Below, piece after piece: positions 62,136 to 64,000 of a DNA stretch of 64,000 bases. Every line of letters begins with the position of its first letter. Positions within the stretch are counted from its first letter, which is position 1. The translations under genes and the position numbers were made by a program. Origin of the DNA: Pseudomonas vranovensis DSM 16006 (GTDB lineage Bacteria > Pseudomonadota > Gammaproteobacteria > Pseudomonadales > Pseudomonadaceae); contig NZ_KE384455.1 in the NCBI RefSeq assembly GCF_000425805.1, forward strand, positions 157,610-221,609, in the 5' to 3' direction. The notes under the pieces were generated by a model that did not search any database, was not told where the DNA came from, and worked only from the letters and a program-made list of their open reading frames with translations.

Positions 62136-62831
62136 ATGTCTTCCTTGAAAGTCGAGTTCTTCCACGACGTTGTCTGTGGCTGGTGCTTTGTGCTTGCCCC
62201 GCAACTCAAGCTACTGCAGCGCGAACTCGATCTGGATATCCAGCACCGCAGCTTCATCCTGCAATCGAGCCGCGACGAAATGATCGAGCGCTTCGGCTCG
62301 ATGGTCCAGGCCAAACAGACCATTCTCGGCCACTGGCAATCCTGTGCCGAAGCCGAGGATGTAAAACGCATCAACATCGAAGGCATGCGCCAGCAACGTT
62401 TCGAGTACCCCAACGGCCTGCTCGCCGCCCGGGCCTGCCAGGCCGCTCATGCGTTGGGTGGCAACAGCGCCCATGGGTTGCTGTTCGACCGATTGCAGGC
62501 GGCGCACCTGGTGCACAGTCGCAACATCGGCGACCCGGACACCGTGGTGGCCATTGCCGCTGAAGCTGGCTTCGCCCCCCAGGCGTTCCACCACAGCCTG
62601 CAGTATCAGGCACCCGCCTTGCTCGACCGCGACCTGCAACTTGGACGAGACCTGAATATCCGCTCGGTACCTTCGCTGGTAGTGGCCGAGCGGTATGTGA
62701 TTGCCGGCGCCGTGGGCGTTGAGCAGTTGCGTCAAGCGCTCACCCAGATTCGCTCGCACCTCGACCAGCCTGCTGGGCACACAACTGACGCAGGATCAGC
62801 ACCATCGCCTGCACCTCGGGGTTGTGCCTGA
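62136..62831 (+). CDS. DsbA family oxidoreductase (FrnE-like)
   Basis: A 231-residue thioredoxin-fold protein with CGWC (Cys 14, 17), HSLQYQAPALLDRDLQLGRD and the cis-proline loop RSVPSLVVAERYVIAG. There is no signal peptide, so it is cytosolic, like FrnE and 2-hydroxychromene-carboxylate isomerase relatives. Its last 92 bases overlap the convergent LysR gene, and the tail (GHTTDAGSAPSPAPRGC) looks non-conserved. Confidence 0.86.
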   Translation: MSSLKVEFFHDVVCGWCFVLAPQLKLLQRELDLDIQHRSFILQSSRDEMIERFGSMVQAKQTILGHWQSCAEAEDVKRINIEGMRQQRFEYPNGLLAARACQAAHALGGNSAHGLLFDRLQAAHLVHSRNIGDPDTVVAIAAEAGFAPQAFHHSLQYQAPALLDRDLQLGRDLNIRSVPSLVVAERYVIAGAVGVEQLRQALTQIRSHLDQPAGHTTDAGSAPSPAPRGCA

Positions 62832-63654
62832 ACACGTCGGCATACCCCAGGTACATCGGCACCTCGCGCTCACGCTGATGCTGCAGTGGCACAGGGCGTA
62901 AGCGCCCTTCAGCCAGTTCCCGGGCAATGGCATGCCTGGGTAGCCAGGCAAACCCCAGGCCACGCTCGACCAACGAACTGGCTGCGGCCAGGCTGCTGAC
63001 GGTCCAGCGCTGGGAGGTGCCGAGCCAGCCGCTGTTCTGTACGTGGCGCGCGCCGGAGTCACGAATCACCACTTGCCGGTGGGCCTTCATCGCGTCCAGG
63101 CTCACCTCACCCTGCGCTGCCGCCAACGGATGCCCGACGGCCACCACGCAGATCAGCGGCACGCTGATCAAGAATTCCTGAACGTAGCCCGCCGGCAAAC
63201 TGCTGGCGACACCCAGCTCCACCTTGCCGTCCTCCAGCAATTCAGCGGCCCCGGACAACGCTGTTTCATACAGGCGAATACGGTGATGGGCGAATGTCGA
63301 AGAGAACTCATGCAGCGCTTGCTGCAGCAATTCGAACGGGAACAGCACATCCACCGCCACCCCCTGTTCGGCAAACAGGCCCGGCTGATACTGGTTGGCC
63401 AGTTGCTCAAGCTTGTGCGCAGCGCCCAGCAAGTGCTTGGCCTGGGGCAGCAGTGCCTCGCCCAGGGGCGTCAACACCGCCTTGCGGCCTTCGATGATGA
63501 ACAGTTCCTGATCGAGCAGCGCCTCCATACGATTGACCGCGTGGCTGATCGCCGACTGCGACTTGAACAAGTGCTCGCCCGCCTGCTGAAAGCCCCCGCA
63601 TTCCACCGTAGCCACGAACGCGCGCCACTGGTCGAGACTGATCCTTGAAAACAT
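62740..63654 (-). CDS. LysR family transcriptional regulator
   Basis: A 304-residue LTTR: winged helix near residues 1-62 (ISLDQWRAFVATVECGGFQQ, AGEHLFKSQSAISHAVNRME) and a periplasmic-binding-like effector domain. ATG 63654 has ggaggt at 5 bases; ATG 63657 is adjacent but too close to the ribosome site. It is divergent from the alpha/beta hydrolase starting at 63741, its likely target. Confidence 0.92.
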   Translation of the reverse strand: MFSRISLDQWRAFVATVECGGFQQAGEHLFKSQSAISHAVNRMEALLDQELFIIEGRKAVLTPLGEALLPQAKHLLGAAHKLEQLANQYQPGLFAEQGVAVDVLFPFELLQQALHEFSSTFAHHRIRLYETALSGAAELLEDGKVELGVASSLPAGYVQEFLISVPLICVVAVGHPLAAAQGEVSLDAMKAHRQVVIRDSGARHVQNSGWLGTSQRWTVSSLAAASSLVERGLGFAWLPRHAIARELAEGRLRPVPLQHQREREVPMYLGYADVFRHNPEVQAMVLILRQLCAQQAGRGASESG

Positions 63655-63740
63655 CATGACCTCCCTGTCGATCGCCAGCCGTCGGTGTCTGGCAAATGCA
63701 CCTAAACTACCACTCCCACCACTTTTGCCGGGCAACGATC

Positions 63741-64000
63741 ATGAGCGAGAAACCCACCATAGTTCTGGTTCACGGCTTCTGGGGCGGTGCCGCCCACTGG
63801 AGCAAGGTCATCCTCGAACTGTCACGCCTGGGTCACCGCGACCTGCACGCCGTGGAAATGCCCCTCACCTCGCTGGCCGACGATGCCGAACGCACGCGCA
63901 AGATGGTCGCCTCGATTCCCGGCACGGTACTGCTGGTCGGCCACTCCTATGGCGGCGCGGTCATTACCCAGATGGGCAACCAGCCCAATGTCGCCGGCCT
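63741..64000 (+). CDS. alpha/beta hydrolase, N-terminal part (partial)
   Basis: The gene runs off the window end. The visible 86 codons show the oxyanion segment VLVHGFWGGAAHW and the nucleophile elbow VGHSYGG (Ser 69). It resembles small alpha/beta-hydrolase esterases. It is divergent from the LysR gene with an 86-base gap. Confidence 0.88.
   Translation, partial: MSEKPTIVLVHGFWGGAAHWSKVILELSRLGHRDLHAVEMPLTSLADDAERTRKMVASIPGTVLLVGHSYGGAVITQMGNQPNVAG

Overview
The window is a GC-rich chromosomal segment (lower in one patch near 14.1-15.7 kb) that looks like a Pseudomonas of the P. putida group. The evidence is the ANR/hemN/cbb3 oxidase block, the dnaX-ybaB-recR order, the P. putida-type REP elements (core atcgcggggcaagcccgctc) in many intergenic gaps, and a very long purine-ureide-glyoxylate block. 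Species assignment is inference from gene content and order; no database was consulted.

Layout. (1) 1-7201: 3' part of a cbb3 cytochrome oxidase operon (ccoO end, ccoQ, ccoP), a terminator, then the assembly operon ccoG-ccoH-ccoI-ccoS and a TauE/SafE-like membrane protein. (2) 7209-9558: hemN with a perfect ANR/FNR box, then anr itself, so the oxygen-responsive regulator sits beside its targets. (3) 9614-13364: apt, then recR, ybaB and dnaX on the minus strand. (4) 13412-15709: a probable insertion between dnaX and the 4.5S SRP RNA gene (ffs, 15716-15828, minus), with tiny overlapping ORFs and a solitary HsdR-N/PD-(D/E)XK nuclease-like gene of lower GC. (5) 15918-24142: zinc metallopeptidase, ligA, zipA, smc, all minus. 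(6) 24145-52555: the metabolic core. A GntR regulator, xdhABC and guaD take guanine and hypoxanthine to urate. Aquaporin, a second GntR regulator and an AzgA-type permease follow. Then come the urate-to-ureidoglycolate genes (puuD, uraH, uraD, puuE, allA), a urate/xanthine-type NAT permease, two tandem Tsx-like outer-membrane proteins, a DUF808 protein, a RutR-like TetR, a GlcG/DUF336 protein, gcl-hyi-glxR-ttuD-pyk and a urea transporter. Together they form a nearly complete route from extracellular purine to glyoxylate plus urea, and from glyoxylate to pyruvate. Allantoicase is the only missing step. (7) 52600-64000: a voltage-gated K+ channel, sulfate-binding protein, MscS-type channel, a DUF2946-TonB receptor-PepSY metal/siderophore cassette, an rRNA-methyltransferase-like gene, a DsbA/FrnE-like protein, a LysR regulator and the start of an alpha/beta hydrolase.

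Most notable signal: a 10-bp palindrome TTGTATACAA occurs exactly four times (33025, 35473, 44920, 45060), with near copies at 32927, 35269 and 24828. All are intergenic and lie at the ureide and glyoxylate promoters. This predicts one FCD-type GntR regulon tying purine ring degradation to glyoxylate assimilation across about 20 kb. I saw no CRISPR array, rRNA, tRNA, prophage or complete IS element.
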